DNA from: Vibrio aphrogenes
GTDB lineage: Bacteria; Pseudomonadota; Gammaproteobacteria; Enterobacterales; Vibrionaceae
NCBI RefSeq assembly: GCF_002157735.2
Contig: NZ_AP018690.1
Coordinates: forward strand, 372,001 to 436,000
Length of the DNA: 64,000 nt
Direction of reading: 5' to 3'
Each line of letters begins with the position of its first letter. The first letter of the stretch is position 1. Both the position numbers and the translations under genes were made by a program. Shown piece after piece: positions 37,907 to 48,009 of the stretch. The notes below the pieces were generated by a model. The model was not told the DNA's origin, did not search any database, and saw only the letters and a list, made by a program, of their open reading frames with translations.

Positions 37907-37964
37907 TTGTAATTCGCATTTTCATCTCTGTCATTGCTTTTTCTTTGCAATGGTTGTCATGCAC

Positions 37965-38870
37965 CTATTTCGATGACTTTCTGAATTCTATTTGGCTAAC
38001 CACAGGGCAATGATCACTAAGATGATGGTGTAAGGCTTCTTCTTGAGTGAATAAAATTTGCTCGGTGTCTCGGCTGAGGCTGGGTTTGCTCACGATAATA
38101 TGGTCAATGAGATTCGGGTAACGATATAAACGCTTGGGATCTCGATTGGATTGAACTTGGCATCGTGCTTTGGTGGTGCGGGTTGCCAATTCAAGTTGAT
38201 GTTCAATGCCATGTTGAAGTTGTTGCCATAACCAATCACCTGGATAAGCTAAATTATGATTAAAATCGCCTAAGACAATAAAAGCCTGTTGACGAGATAA
38301 CCTTTGTTGCATCCATTGATTTAATTGTTGAGCTTGTTGTGCTAACTGACGACAGCTTCGACTGCGTTTTTTGGCCGCAGCACATCCTTGCTTTAAATGG
38401 ACTGCAAGTAAATGAATATCCGGGCCAGTGGATTTACGTACAATGAGATAACTGGCAAACCGTAATTTAGAGTTGGGTAATAATTCAATATCTTGTGGAT
38501 CGCTAACGTGCCAATCAGAAGAGATTGCAAACCCGGTGTATTGATTCAAATCGTTAAATTGTTTGTGAGGGGTTAAAGAGCGATCCGAAAGGTAAATCTG
38601 GTAACCCGAGCCCACGACTTGTTCGATGGCCGCTTTTGAATCGACTTCTTGAAAAGCCAAAATATCGGGTGCGATTTGACGAAATTTTTGATTCAGTAAA
38701 TGAAAGTCTTGAGCAGTACGCTGACTGGCGGTAATGGATGAAGAAGGGGAAGTCGTCAACCATTCAATATTCCAGCTAGCCACCTTAATTGGCTCAGCAG
38801 AAACCCGCGCTGAAAGCAAGATAAACGCGCCCAACAAGAGTAATTGATACCACTTATTTTTCATTCGCAT
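37965..38870 (-). CDS. Secreted endonuclease/exonuclease/phosphatase-fold protein
   Basis: A 301-residue protein with a signal peptide (residues 5-25, cleavage after SAE region). The DNase I-like fold is shown by VASWNIEWL (Asn-Glu near the active site), AFQEVDS, VLGDFNHN and SDHCPVVS with the catalytic histidine. It could degrade extracellular DNA or act on a phosphodiester or phosphatidyl substrate in the periplasm or outside. No partner gene is adjacent. Confidence 0.9.
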   Translation of the reverse strand: MRMKNKWYQLLLLGAFILLSARVSAEPIKVASWNIEWLTTSPSSSITASQRTAQDFHLLNQKFRQIAPDILAFQEVDSKAAIEQVVGSGYQIYLSDRSLTPHKQFNDLNQYTGFAISSDWHVSDPQDIELLPNSKLRFASYLIVRKSTGPDIHLLAVHLKQGCAAAKKRSRSCRQLAQQAQQLNQWMQQRLSRQQAFIVLGDFNHNLAYPGDWLWQQLQHGIEHQLELATRTTKARCQVQSNRDPKRLYRYPNLIDHIIVSKPSLSRDTEQILFTQEEALHHHLSDHCPVVSQIEFRKSSK

Positions 38871-39021
38871 AACGGTCTCATCATTTCGTTAATAATGTTT
38901 TTAATATGAAGATAAAATTTAACATAGCGAGCGGGATTTGCGTTTTTCTTTCACACATTACTTGCAAAATTGTGAGAGAAAATACTTGCAAAAAAAGATC
39001 TTTTGTCTCCCCTGAGATCTA

Positions 39022-39035
39022 TTGATTTAGATCAA
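39022..39035 (+). promoter_or_regulatory. FNR box upstream of nrdD
   Basis: TTGATTTAGATCAA matches the FNR consensus TTGAT-N4-ATCAA exactly, 98 bases before the nrdD start. It fits oxygen-dependent induction of the anaerobic reductase. Confidence 0.85.
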
Positions 39036-39079
39036 TATTGAATAGTGTGGAAAATTCATAATGGCACAATATATTGTGT
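39033..39079 (+). promoter_or_regulatory. Paired NrdR boxes upstream of nrdD
   Basis: The right box (39064-39079) contains the perfect dyad CACAATATATTGTG. The left box (39033-39048, ending TAGTGT) is weaker, at about ten of sixteen consensus positions. Their centres are 31 bases apart, the spacing known for NrdR pairs. The left box overlaps the FNR site by three bases. Confidence 0.75.
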
Positions 39080-39132
39080 CTACGGCATTTTTTTTGTCTA
39101 TATCATGAATTTTTTTTGGAGGCAAGGTTAGG

Positions 39133-41271
39133 ATGAGTCATTTAATTGTTATAAAAAGGGACGGTTCTAAAGCCTTATTTCAGCAAGATCGAATTGTTGC
39201 AGCGGTACTAAGTGCCTCTGATACGGTCGATGAAAAGCTGAAAGAATACGCCCAACAATTAGCTGGCTGTGTTGAGCAACGTTTAGCGGAAAGCGAGACT
39301 GACTATCCTGAAGGTATCCACATTCAAGATATTCAAACGATGGTAGAAAACTACTTGATGCAAGGTGAATATAAATCACTGGCTCGCCATTACATTGAAT
39401 ATCGTCATGACCGTGATGTTGCGCGTGAAAAATCCAGCGCATTGACCAGAGAAATTGAAGGTTTAATTGAACAAAACAATACCGATTTATTGAATGAGAA
39501 TGCCAATAAAGACGGTAAAGTGATCCCAACTCAGCGTGACTTGTTAGCGGGTATCGTAGCTAAACACTATGCAAAACAACACATTTTGCCGCGTGATATC
39601 GTACATGCACATGAGTCGGGTGATATTCATTATCACGATCTAGATTACGCCCCATTTTTCCCTATGTTCAACTGCATGTTAATCGACCTTGAAGGGATGT
39701 TAACTCGTGGCTTTAAAATGGGTAATGCTGAGATTGATACTCCAAAATCAATTTCAACGGCCACAGCAGTGACGGCACAAATTATTGCGCAAGTGGCTAG
39801 CCACATCTATGGCGGTACTACCATTAACCGTATTGATGAAATTCTCGAACCTTACGTGTTAGCGAGTCATCAAAAGCAACTGAAATTAGCGCAAGAGTGG
39901 GATATTTCAAACCCACAAGAATTTGCCCGTAAACAAACGGAAAAAGAGTGTTATGACGCGTTCCAATCACTCGAGTATGAAGTGAATACGTTGCATACGG
40001 CGAACGGCCAAACTCCATTTGTGACCTTTGGTTTCGGTTTGGGAGACACTTGGGCCTGTAAACTGATCCAAGAATCTATTTTACGTAACCGTATTGCCGG
40101 TTTAGGTAAAAACCGTAAGACCGCAGTTTTCCCCAAATTAGTGTTTGCGATCCGTGATGGCTTGAACCATAAACCAAGTGATCCTCACTATGACATCAAG
40201 CAATTGGCTTTAGAGTGCGCCTCTAAACGTATGTACCCAGATATTCTTAACTACGACAAAGTGGTGGATGTGACTGGGTCGTTCAAAACACCAATGGGTT
40301 GTCGAAGCTTCCTCAATACTTATGAAGAAGATGGTAAATTGATCCATGATGGCCGAAATAACCTAGGTGTGGTGAGTTTGAACTTACCGCGCGTGGCAAT
40401 TGAAGCGCAAGGTGACGAAGCCCGTTTCTATGAGATTTTGAAGCAAAAACTGCAGTTAGCTCGTCGTGCTTTAGATACGCGTATTAATCGTTTAGAAAAC
40501 GTTAAGGCTCGAGTCGCTCCTATCTTGTATATGGAAGGGGCATGTGGCGTACGCTTAAATGCTGACGATAATGTGGCTGAAATCTTTAAAAATGGCCGTG
40601 CATCGATTTCTCTTGGTTATATTGGGATCCACGAAACCGTGTGTGCTTTATTTGGCACGGAACAGCACGTTTATGATGATGAAACCTTGCGCTTCAAAGC
40701 GATTAAGATCATTGATTTTATGAAGCAACATGTTGAAGCTTGGACGGCGGAAACTGGCTATGCCTTTAGCTTATACGGCACGCCAAGTGAAAACTTATGC
40801 AGTCGTTTTTGTCGTTTAGATGCGAAACAATTTGGTGTGATTGAAAATGTAACGGATAAAGGGTACTACACCAACAGTTTCCACCTTGACGTACAAAAGA
40901 AAGTCACGCCATACGATAAGATTGACTTTGAAATGCCGTATCCAGAAATCTCAAGTGGTGGTTTCATTTGTTATGGTGAATTTCCAAACATGCAACATAA
41001 CATTGAAGCCCTTGAAAACGTTTGGGATTATAGCTATCACCGTGTGCCATATTACGGAACCAATACGCCGATCGATGAATGCTATGAATGTGGTTATACT
41101 GGAGAGTTTGAATGCACCAGTAAAGGTTTTACGTGTCCTAAGTGCGGTAATCATGACTCAAGCAAAGTGTCCGTGACTCGTCGTGTATGTGGTTACTTAG
41201 GGAGCCCTGATGCGCGCCCATTTAATGATGGTAAGCAAGAAGAAGTAAAACGTCGCGTTAAGCATTTATAA
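39133..41271 (+). CDS. nrdD: Anaerobic ribonucleoside-triphosphate reductase
   Basis: A 712-residue class III ribonucleotide reductase that makes dNTPs without oxygen. An ATP-cone (residues 1-95) allows allosteric control by ATP or dATP. The catalytic barrel follows. CYEC and CPKC near the C-terminus form the zinc site. RRVCGYLG holds the glycyl-radical residue at about position 687, which NrdG activates. FNR and NrdR sites lie upstream, and nrdG follows after 19 bases. Confidence 0.98.
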   Translation: MSHLIVIKRDGSKALFQQDRIVAAVLSASDTVDEKLKEYAQQLAGCVEQRLAESETDYPEGIHIQDIQTMVENYLMQGEYKSLARHYIEYRHDRDVAREKSSALTREIEGLIEQNNTDLLNENANKDGKVIPTQRDLLAGIVAKHYAKQHILPRDIVHAHESGDIHYHDLDYAPFFPMFNCMLIDLEGMLTRGFKMGNAEIDTPKSISTATAVTAQIIAQVASHIYGGTTINRIDEILEPYVLASHQKQLKLAQEWDISNPQEFARKQTEKECYDAFQSLEYEVNTLHTANGQTPFVTFGFGLGDTWACKLIQESILRNRIAGLGKNRKTAVFPKLVFAIRDGLNHKPSDPHYDIKQLALECASKRMYPDILNYDKVVDVTGSFKTPMGCRSFLNTYEEDGKLIHDGRNNLGVVSLNLPRVAIEAQGDEARFYEILKQKLQLARRALDTRINRLENVKARVAPILYMEGACGVRLNADDNVAEIFKNGRASISLGYIGIHETVCALFGTEQHVYDDETLRFKAIKIIDFMKQHVEAWTAETGYAFSLYGTPSENLCSRFCRLDAKQFGVIENVTDKGYYTNSFHLDVQKKVTPYDKIDFEMPYPEISSGGFICYGEFPNMQHNIEALENVWDYSYHRVPYYGTNTPIDECYECGYTGEFECTSKGFTCPKCGNHDSSKVSVTRRVCGYLGSPDARPFNDGKQEEVKRRVKHL

Positions 41272-41290
41272 AGTTGGTGAATCCGTCTCG

Positions 41291-41761
41291 ATGAATATTT
41301 CTCAATATTATGCTGTTGATGTGATTAATGGCCCAGGTACTCGTTGTACTTTGTTTGTGTCTGGTTGCATTCATCAATGTAAAGGTTGCTATAACAAAAG
41401 TACTTGGTCTTTACGCTCTGGGGTAGAATTTACTCAGGAGTATGAAGATGCCATTATTCGAGATCTGCAAGATAGTAGAATATTTCGTCGCGGCTTATCG
41501 TTATCGGGTGGCGATCCGCTGCATCCGAGTAATGTACCAGCGGTATTGAAGCTGGTTCAGCGGGTTCGTACGGAATGTCCAAGCAAAGATATTTGGATGT
41601 GGACGGGGTACACATTGAGTGAGTTGTCACCGGCGCAACAACAAGTGGTGCAATATATTGATGTGTTAGTCGATGGTAAATTTGAACAAGCCTTAGCCGA
41701 TCCAAGTTTGCAATGGCGTGGCAGCAGCAATCAAGTTGTTCATTATTTGACGGATAAATAA
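41291..41761 (+). CDS. nrdG: Anaerobic ribonucleotide reductase activating protein
   Basis: A 156-residue radical-SAM enzyme. CIHQCKGC gives the CxxxCxxC cluster motif, and the SGGDPLHPSN region binds S-adenosylmethionine. It generates the glycyl radical on NrdD. It is co-transcribed with nrdD and ends at a strong terminator. Confidence 0.98.
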   Translation: MNISQYYAVDVINGPGTRCTLFVSGCIHQCKGCYNKSTWSLRSGVEFTQEYEDAIIRDLQDSRIFRRGLSLSGGDPLHPSNVPAVLKLVQRVRTECPSKDIWMWTGYTLSELSPAQQQVVQYIDVLVDGKFEQALADPSLQWRGSSNQVVHYLTDK

Positions 41762-41786
41762 GCCAACGCACAATACACTATTATTG

Positions 41787-41822
41787 AAATCGATGAGTTC
41801 GTGAGATCTCATCGATTTTTTT
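41787..41822 (+). terminator. Terminator of nrdDG
   Basis: AAATCGATGAG pairs with CTCATCGATTT over a 10-base loop and is followed by TTTT. Confidence 0.93.
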
Positions 41823-41939
41823 ATGGAGCTTAGTTTCGGTTAATGATAATTTGAGTTTTTATTTATCAATGTTCTCGTGGAGGTATTCATTCAATGTTAT
41901 GCCTTGATAGAACGTTCATTATCACAGGGTTGTGTATTC

Positions 41940-43139
41940 ATGCTTTCTCATCTTTCTGCGCCTCAACAAGATCCCATTTTGTCATTATCCGTGGCTTATC
42001 GTAATGATCCTCGTGCTGAAAAAGTCGATCTCGGTATAGGGGTATATAAAAATAGCCAAGGCCAAACGCCAATCATGGCCGCGATTAAACAAGCTCAACA
42101 ACAGCAAGCCGAACAACAAACCACTAAAGCTTATGTCGGATTGGCGGGATGTGAAGAATTCAACCAATGTATGGTGGATTTATTGCTGAAAGGCACTGCG
42201 GCTTATTCTCGTGTCTCGGCTATTCAAACGCCGGGGGCGAGTGGAGCGCTAAGAATGCTTGGGGATTTATTGAAAATTGCTGAGCCGGAGACCACGGTTT
42301 GGATCAGTAATCCAAGTTATGTTAACCATCGTCCGGTGATGGAAGCAGCAGGGCTGAAAGTTAAGTACTATCATTATTTTAATCCTGAAACTCGCCAAGT
42401 TGATTCGGATAAAATGTTGCAAGATCTGGCGCAAGCCGGGCCTAAAGATGTGGTGTTATTACATGGTTGCTGCCATAACCCGACTGGGGCTGATATCAGT
42501 TTTGACGATTGGCGTGCAATCACAGAGCTGGCTCAGAAAAATGGCTTTATTCCTTTTGTTGATATCGCCTATCAAGGTTTTGGTGATGGGTTAGCACAAG
42601 ATGCTTTAGGGCTGCAGCACATGGCTAATCATGTAGAAGAAATGCTGATCACCACTTCTTGCTCGAAAAACTTTGGTTTATATCGAGAACGTACCGGAGC
42701 GGCGATTGTTATTGGCAAAAATATACAAGAAGCCAATAATGCCAAAGGTAAGTTACTGACCTTGGCTCGAGCAACGTATACGATGCCGCCCGATCATGGA
42801 GCAGATTTAGTCAAAACCGTATTACAATCTTCCGCATTAACCCAAGTGTGGCAGCAAGAATTGGTGGAGATGCAACAACGTTTAGTTGGTTTAAGGCAAG
42901 CCTTATGTCAAGAATTGGTCAGTCGCTATAATAATGAACAATTTGAGTTTATTAAATCACACAAAGGCATGTTCTCTGTGTTAGGATTTTCTAGCGATGA
43001 AATGACGCAATTACGTGAAGAATATGGCATTTATGGTGTTGGTGATGGCCGTATTAACATTGCAGGTCTTCAAGAAAAAGACATACAATATGTTGCGAAT
43101 GCAATAAACACTCTCTCTACGCGTACTAATCTTAAATAG
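41940..43139 (+). CDS. tyrB: Aromatic/aspartate aminotransferase, class I
   Basis: A 399-residue fold-type I PLP enzyme of the AspC/TyrB group. ADISFDDW with the upstream HGCCHNPTG contacts the cofactor, and SCSKNFGLYRERTG contains the Schiff-base lysine at about residue 243. The substrate-selecting Arg is expected near the C-terminus (GRINIAGL). TyrB transfers amino groups to phenylpyruvate, 4-hydroxyphenylpyruvate and oxaloacetate. Separation from AspC by eye is uncertain, so the gene name is tentative. The ATG at 41940 is preferred over a GTG at 41877 because the family starts there. Confidence 0.88.
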   Translation: MLSHLSAPQQDPILSLSVAYRNDPRAEKVDLGIGVYKNSQGQTPIMAAIKQAQQQQAEQQTTKAYVGLAGCEEFNQCMVDLLLKGTAAYSRVSAIQTPGASGALRMLGDLLKIAEPETTVWISNPSYVNHRPVMEAAGLKVKYYHYFNPETRQVDSDKMLQDLAQAGPKDVVLLHGCCHNPTGADISFDDWRAITELAQKNGFIPFVDIAYQGFGDGLAQDALGLQHMANHVEEMLITTSCSKNFGLYRERTGAAIVIGKNIQEANNAKGKLLTLARATYTMPPDHGADLVKTVLQSSALTQVWQQELVEMQQRLVGLRQALCQELVSRYNNEQFEFIKSHKGMFSVLGFSSDEMTQLREEYGIYGVGDGRINIAGLQEKDIQYVANAINTLSTRTNLK

Positions 43140-43161
43140 AGACAAATAAAAGGTTATTAAC

Positions 43162-43890
43162 ATGAAAAAATGGGGTTTTTTCTTTCCCGCTTTAATGTCG
43201 ATGGTGATCGTTGGTTGTTCTACTACGCCGGAGCAAACGGATTCGACTGCTACAAATAAAACCGATACAACCACTCCGGTTGCAGTTGAAAAAGACGCGA
43301 AACCCACTCTGCCGGAAACGAAAGCAGATGGCAATGTTGCTGCAACAGAAAAGCAACCAAATGTTAAGCCTAAGCCGATCCCAACCGTAAAACCGGTCAA
43401 GCCAGCTAAACCGGCTAAGCCTGAAACGGTGACGACAGGTGAGAAGAGTGCCGATGGTAAACTGATTTTAGGGCAAAAAGAGTGGGTTCATATTGAAGGT
43501 TTGGATGTCAACGTGGTAGCGCGTGTTGATACTGGTGCGACAACATCGTCAGTGAGTGCTATCGATATTGTGGCTTTTGAACGAGATGGCAAGAAATGGG
43601 TGAAATTCAAATTAGCGCACGATGGCCACGAATCTAAAGAAATTGAATTACCGGTTGTTTCGATTAAGTTTATTCGTCAATCAGGCTCTGATCAGACATT
43701 TGAACGTTATGTGATTGAAGGTTGGATTAAAGTGGGTGATTTAAAAGTGAAAACCCCATTTACTTTAGCCGACCGTACTCACATGGATTATGGACTATTG
43801 CTTGGCCGTAGTTTCTTCCGTGATGTCGCGATTGTCGATGTCAGCCGTGAATTTGTACAACCAAAATCCAAGTTAGATCAACCTAAATAA
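43162..43890 (+). CDS. Lipoprotein with retropepsin-like domain (PF05618 type)
   Basis: A 242-residue protein. The first 19 residues are a lipoprotein signal, with the lipid cysteine in IVGC. Residues 40-95 are a low-complexity linker rich in Thr, Lys and Pro, with KPAKPAKPE repeats. From about residue 95 comes the domain once called ATP-dependent zinc protease; its DTGATTSS is the retropepsin active-site loop. It probably acts in the periplasm from the inner or outer membrane. It follows tyrB by 22 bases and ends at a terminator. Confidence 0.88.
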   Translation: MKKWGFFFPALMSMVIVGCSTTPEQTDSTATNKTDTTTPVAVEKDAKPTLPETKADGNVAATEKQPNVKPKPIPTVKPVKPAKPAKPETVTTGEKSADGKLILGQKEWVHIEGLDVNVVARVDTGATTSSVSAIDIVAFERDGKKWVKFKLAHDGHESKEIELPVVSIKFIRQSGSDQTFERYVIEGWIKVGDLKVKTPFTLADRTHMDYGLLLGRSFFRDVAIVDVSREFVQPKSKLDQPK

Positions 43891-43909
43891 CGGGCATTTT
43901 GGGTTCTGT

Positions 43910-43935
43910 AAAGCCTCCTGTGTGGGAGGCTTTTT
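43910..43935 (+). terminator. Terminator after the retropepsin-like lipoprotein gene
   Basis: AAAGCCTCC pairs with GGAGGCTTT over a 6-base loop, followed by TT and an AT-rich tail. Confidence 0.9.
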
Positions 43936-44079
43936 ATTATCTGTTTTATAAAAAAACTGTTTATAAAATAAGCTGTCTATTGGCCTCTTTACTTGTTTAC
44001 TTATCGTATGACGTGACGAGATGAGAAACATAAGATTGAAAGGGGCAACTTTGAGTGTTTTTGGTAGGAAATCAACGGT

Positions 44080-45555
44080 ATGTTAACACCGAATGAAGCC
44101 TTAATGGTGCAGGGCACAACATCGGATGCGGGTAAAAGTGTCTTGGTTGCGGGGCTGTGCCGTGTGCTGCAACGTAAAGGACGACGTGTTGCGCCCTTTA
44201 AATCACAAAATATGGCGTTAAATAGCGCCGTCACAAAAGAAGGCGGCGAAATCGGCCGTGCTCAAGCGTTACAAGCCTTTGCATGTGGGATTGAACCGAG
44301 TGTTCACATGAACCCTATCTTGCTCAAGCCCAACACGGATATGAAAGCGCAAGTGATCGTACAAGGTCAAGCCTTGCCGCAATCAGCCAGTTTAGGGAAT
44401 GCGAGCTATAAACAATACACCATGCCGTATGTGATGGATTCTTTTGCTCAATTACGTGCTCAATACCAAACCATTATTATTGAAGGCGCGGGCAGCCCTG
44501 CGGAAATTAATTTACGTGCCAATGACATTGCCAATATGGGCTTTGCGGAGGCGGCGGATGTGCCGGTGATAATTGTGGCCGATATTGACCGTGGTGGCGT
44601 ATTTGCCCATTTATATGGCACGTTGGCATTACTGTCACCCTCAGAGCAAGATCGAGTGTTGGGGTTTGTGATCAATCGTTTTCGTGGTGATATTGAGCTA
44701 TTGAAACCGGGACTCACATGGTTAGAGCAAAAAACCGGGAAGCCAGTGCTTGGGGTATTACCCTATTTGCATGGTTTACAGTTAGATGCGGAAGATGCGG
44801 TAGAGACGCAACAAACCACACGAGATGAAGTTAAATTGACCGTCTACGTGCCAGTGGTACCACGCATGAGTAACCACACCGATTTTGATAGCTTACGTGC
44901 CCATCCGGAGATTAATTTTCAGTTTCGCTATCAAGGGCAATCTTTGTTAGGGGCCGATTTGATTATTTTACCTGGTAGTAAATCGGTAGCTGCTGATTTG
45001 CAGTTTTTACGTGAACAAGGCTGGGAGCAACAGATCCAACGTCATTTGCGTTATGGCGGTAAATTAATGGGGATTTGTGGTGGTTATCAAATGCTCGGAC
45101 AAACCCTTTCAGACCCATTGGGGCTAGAAGGTGAAGCGGGTGAGACTCGTGGCTTAGGTTATTTAGCACTTGAGACGACCTTAGCGCCAAATAAAGCGTT
45201 GACTCAAGTGGCTGGCAAGATAAGTTTAATCACGGGACATACGGCTACGTTGAAAGGTTATGAAATTCATGCGGGCATTACACATGTATCGGAGCAACAA
45301 CCGATTGAGTTAATCGACCAGGCTCAACAGGTTCAGCCAGAAGGGGCACTTTCCGAGGATGGACACATCTTTGGCAGCTATTGTCATGGTATTTTTGATG
45401 ATCCATACGCTTTGGCTCATATTATGAAATGGGCGGGGGTGAATACGTTATCGCTGATGGAAAGTCGCGATAAACAGCAGCTTAAATCATTAGATCGTTT
45501 AGCCGATGTCATCGAACAAGAGTTAAATCTGAGTGTATTATGGCCTAACTTATAA
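44080..45555 (+). CDS. cobQ: Cobyric acid synthase
   Basis: A 491-residue two-domain enzyme that amidates four side chains of adenosylcobyrinate a,c-diamide. The N-terminal part is an ATP-dependent synthetase ([11 protein letters not shown]-loop). The C-terminal part is a class I glutamine amidotransferase with the Cys in MGICGGYQ (about residue 333) and the His in SYCHGIFDD (about residue 436). The other cobalamin genes are not here, so it may serve corrinoid salvage. It sits 47 bases before modE, an unrelated metal regulator. Confidence 0.95.
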   Translation: MLTPNEALMVQGTTSDAGKSVLVAGLCRVLQRKGRRVAPFKSQNMALNSAVTKEGGEIGRAQALQAFACGIEPSVHMNPILLKPNTDMKAQVIVQGQALPQSASLGNASYKQYTMPYVMDSFAQLRAQYQTIIIEGAGSPAEINLRANDIANMGFAEAADVPVIIVADIDRGGVFAHLYGTLALLSPSEQDRVLGFVINRFRGDIELLKPGLTWLEQKTGKPVLGVLPYLHGLQLDAEDAVETQQTTRDEVKLTVYVPVVPRMSNHTDFDSLRAHPEINFQFRYQGQSLLGADLIILPGSKSVAADLQFLREQGWEQQIQRHLRYGGKLMGICGGYQMLGQTLSDPLGLEGEAGETRGLGYLALETTLAPNKALTQVAGKISLITGHTATLKGYEIHAGITHVSEQQPIELIDQAQQVQPEGALSEDGHIFGSYCHGIFDDPYALAHIMKWAGVNTLSLMESRDKQQLKSLDRLADVIEQELNLSVLWPNL

Positions 45556-45602
45556 TCGAGTAGAACAAGCTATTTTATTCATGCTTTCGTTAAGGTTTTT
45601 CA

Positions 45603-46394
45603 ATGGAATTAGAAGCATTATTAACATTAAACACCAATCAAAAACTGTTCGCGAATCCTAAGAGGATGGCGTTGCTTGAACAGATTGGGGTCTGCGGTTC
45701 TATTTCTCAAGGCGCAAAATTAGCTGGGTTGAGTTACCGGGCGGCATGGAATGCTATCAATGATATGAACCAAGTATCACCCCAACCTGTCGTCGTGAGT
45801 GAAACGGGTGGTAAAGGTGGCGGCGGCGCGGCACTGACAGAATTTGGGGGGCGCTTAATTAAGGTCTATCGTCTCATGCATCAAATGCAAACTATGGTAA
45901 TGCAAGCACTTATGGATACCTCCGTCACCACTGAAAGTTTGTTGGATGTTATGAGTCATTTCACATTGAAAACCAGCGCCCGTAACCAATTAAAAGGTCA
46001 AGTGGTGGCGATTGAGCCGCGTGATGTGAAAGATAAGATCATCGTTAAGCTAGAAAGTGGCAGTGAAATTGCGGCGATTATTACTCGTGTGAGCACGGAG
46101 CAGTTACAGCTCACTCCAGAAAAAGAAGTGCTGTTGCTCTTTAAAGCGCCCTCCGTGACCATTTCGACAGAGCCGGTTACTCCCAAAGAACGTGGCGAAA
46201 AAAATCAACTTGCTGGACAATTGGTTCATTTAACGCAAGGTGAAGAAAGCAGTGAAGTTTTTCTCGATATAGGCCAAGGCCAGTTGTTGTATGCGTCGGT
46301 AAGTCATCCTGCATTACAAGGTTTAGTCTTACAATTAGATCAGCATTATTACGCTACTTTCGATCCAAACCAGATACTCGTGACCTGTATTTGA
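45603..46394 (+). CDS. modE: Molybdate-responsive regulator
   Basis: A 263-residue protein with a LysR-like winged helix (GSISQGAKLAGLSYRAAWNAI) followed by two molybdate-binding Mop domains (about residues 125-190 and 200-262). With molybdate bound it represses modABC and can activate molybdoenzyme genes. It lies 68 bases before the ModE-type site that precedes modA's start. Confidence 0.96.
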   Translation: MELEALLTLNTNQKLFANPKRMALLEQIGVCGSISQGAKLAGLSYRAAWNAINDMNQVSPQPVVVSETGGKGGGGAALTEFGGRLIKVYRLMHQMQTMVMQALMDTSVTTESLLDVMSHFTLKTSARNQLKGQVVAIEPRDVKDKIIVKLESGSEIAAIITRVSTEQLQLTPEKEVLLLFKAPSVTISTEPVTPKERGEKNQLAGQLVHLTQGEESSEVFLDIGQGQLLYASVSHPALQGLVLQLDQHYYATFDPNQILVTCI

Positions 46395-46432
46395 TCTTTG
46401 AATGAAGCCTCAGATGGGGTATTATCGTTCAA

Positions 46433-46460
46433 ATCGTTATGCACATAAGTATATAGCGTT
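46433..46460. promoter_or_regulatory. ModE-type operator before modA
   Basis: ATCGTTAT on the left and ATATAGCGTT on the right are separated by ten bases, matching the split CGnTATATA type of dyad bound by ModE. It lies 24 bases before the modA start. Confidence 0.75.
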
Positions 46461-46483
46461 TTAATTTTTTGATTGAGGATGCC

Positions 46484-47248
46484 ATGAAAAAACTCTTATT
46501 ATGCTCTCTAGGCCTCACGGCTTTATGCTCATCTATTCAAGCTTTTGCTGCAAATATCAATGTGTATGCAGCCTCCTCCATGACCGATGTGATGAAAGAG
46601 CTGGGGGATAAATATCACTCGGTGACCGGTGACACTATCGTGCCCGTTTACGCTGGTTCATCAACCTTAGCGCGTCAGATAGAACAGGGCGCACCTGCGG
46701 ATATTTTCATTTCTGCTAACCCTAAGTGGATGACCTATTTAGTTAATCAAGGAATGACGACTTCAGATAAAGTCGCTGATTTAGTGGGGAATAGCTTAGT
46801 GTTGATTGGCTCAAAAGAGCATAAAAATGCCCAAGTGAATGCCGGAACATTTAAGGAGCTGCCTACCTTATTAGGAGAACATCGTTTAGCGATCGGTGAG
46901 CCTCAAAGTGTGCCAGCGGGAATGTATGCTCAAGAAAGTTTAAAAAACCTTGCCTTATGGGATGCCATCGCCGATAAAACGGCACCGAGTAGCAATGTGC
47001 GTTTAACTTTATCGCTTGTGGAACGTGGTGAGGCCCCATTTGGGATTGTCTATAAAACTGATGCTTTAATGAGTCATAAAGTGGCGATCATTCAAACCTT
47101 CCCTGACAGTACACATTCGCCGATCATTTATCCTGCGGTGGCGTTAAATGATAAACAAACCAGCCAAGCTTTCTTTCAGTTTTTAAAAGGTAAGCAAGCG
47201 AGTGAAACCTTTATCAAATACGGTTTTACGCCGTTAATTGCTCAATAA
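46484..47248 (+). CDS. modA: Molybdate-binding periplasmic protein
   Basis: A 254-residue binding protein with a signal peptide (cleavage after AFAA). The Mo-binding fold starts NINVYAASSMTDVMKEL. YAGSSTLARQIEQGAPADIF contains the ligand-contact serines. The start is the ATG at 46484 with GAGG about six bases ahead; a TTG/ATG in frame five codons upstream is less likely. Confidence 0.96.
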   Translation: MKKLLLCSLGLTALCSSIQAFAANINVYAASSMTDVMKELGDKYHSVTGDTIVPVYAGSSTLARQIEQGAPADIFISANPKWMTYLVNQGMTTSDKVADLVGNSLVLIGSKEHKNAQVNAGTFKELPTLLGEHRLAIGEPQSVPAGMYAQESLKNLALWDAIADKTAPSSNVRLTLSLVERGEAPFGIVYKTDALMSHKVAIIQTFPDSTHSPIIYPAVALNDKQTSQAFFQFLKGKQASETFIKYGFTPLIAQ

Positions 47249-47295
47249 TTGCCTGTATTACCAAGGGGGAGTGATGAAAGAGAAAAGGAGAATGA

Positions 47296-48009
47296 GTGAT
47301 ATTATCTGACTATGAAATCAGTGCGTTGTTGCTGAGCCTCAAAGTGTCCTCTACTGCCGTCTTATGGCTATTGCCGATAGGGATATTTTTGTCGTGGCTG
47401 TTGGTAAAGAAAGACTTTTGGGGCAAGAAGGTCTTAGATAGTGTGATTCACTTACCTTTAGTGTTACCGCCGGTGGTGATAGGTTATTTATTGCTGCTCA
47501 CCATGGGACGCAAAGGCGTGGTGGGCGAATGGTTATATCATACCTTTGGCTTAGTCTTTAGCTTTAATTGGAAAGGGGCGGCTTTAGCTTCGGCCGTGGT
47601 GGCGTTACCTTTGATGGTACGCTCGATTCGTCTCAGTTTGATGAATGTCGATCCTAAGTTAGAGCAGGCTGCGCGTACGCTTGGGGCCTCACCTTTTAAA
47701 GTGTTCATGACCATTACGTTGCCTTTGGTTTTACCGGGCGTGATCACTGGCGCCATGTTGTCTTTTGCGCGTAGCTTGGGCGAATTTGGCGCAACAATTA
47801 GCTTTGTGGCTAATATTCCCAATCAAACCCAAACTTTGCCTTTGGCGATGTATAATTTTATTCAAACACCGGGGGCAGAGTTTCAAGCTGGCCGGCTATG
47901 TGTGATCTCGATTGTCATTGCATTACTGTCATTGCTGTGTTCTGAATGGTTGACTCAGAAAACCCAAAAACGATTAGGGGTGACTACACACAACGGAGCG
48001 AATCAATGA
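47296..48009 (+). CDS. modB: Molybdate ABC transporter permease
   Basis: A 237-residue permease with five to six helices. The EAA loop reads EQAARTLGASPFKVFMTITLPL. It starts with GTG; AGGAG ends five bases before it. Its stop overlaps modC by four bases. Confidence 0.96.
   Translation: MILSDYEISALLLSLKVSSTAVLWLLPIGIFLSWLLVKKDFWGKKVLDSVIHLPLVLPPVVIGYLLLLTMGRKGVVGEWLYHTFGLVFSFNWKGAALASAVVALPLMVRSIRLSLMNVDPKLEQAARTLGASPFKVFMTITLPLVLPGVITGAMLSFARSLGEFGATISFVANIPNQTQTLPLAMYNFIQTPGAEFQAGRLCVISIVIALLSLLCSEWLTQKTQKRLGVTTHNGANQ

Noticed and set aside
37767-37964. A 65-codon Lys/Arg/Glu-rich minus-strand frame
   Set aside because: It is produced by the 7-bp repeat array and crosses a terminator; no ribosome-binding site and no protein-like composition.
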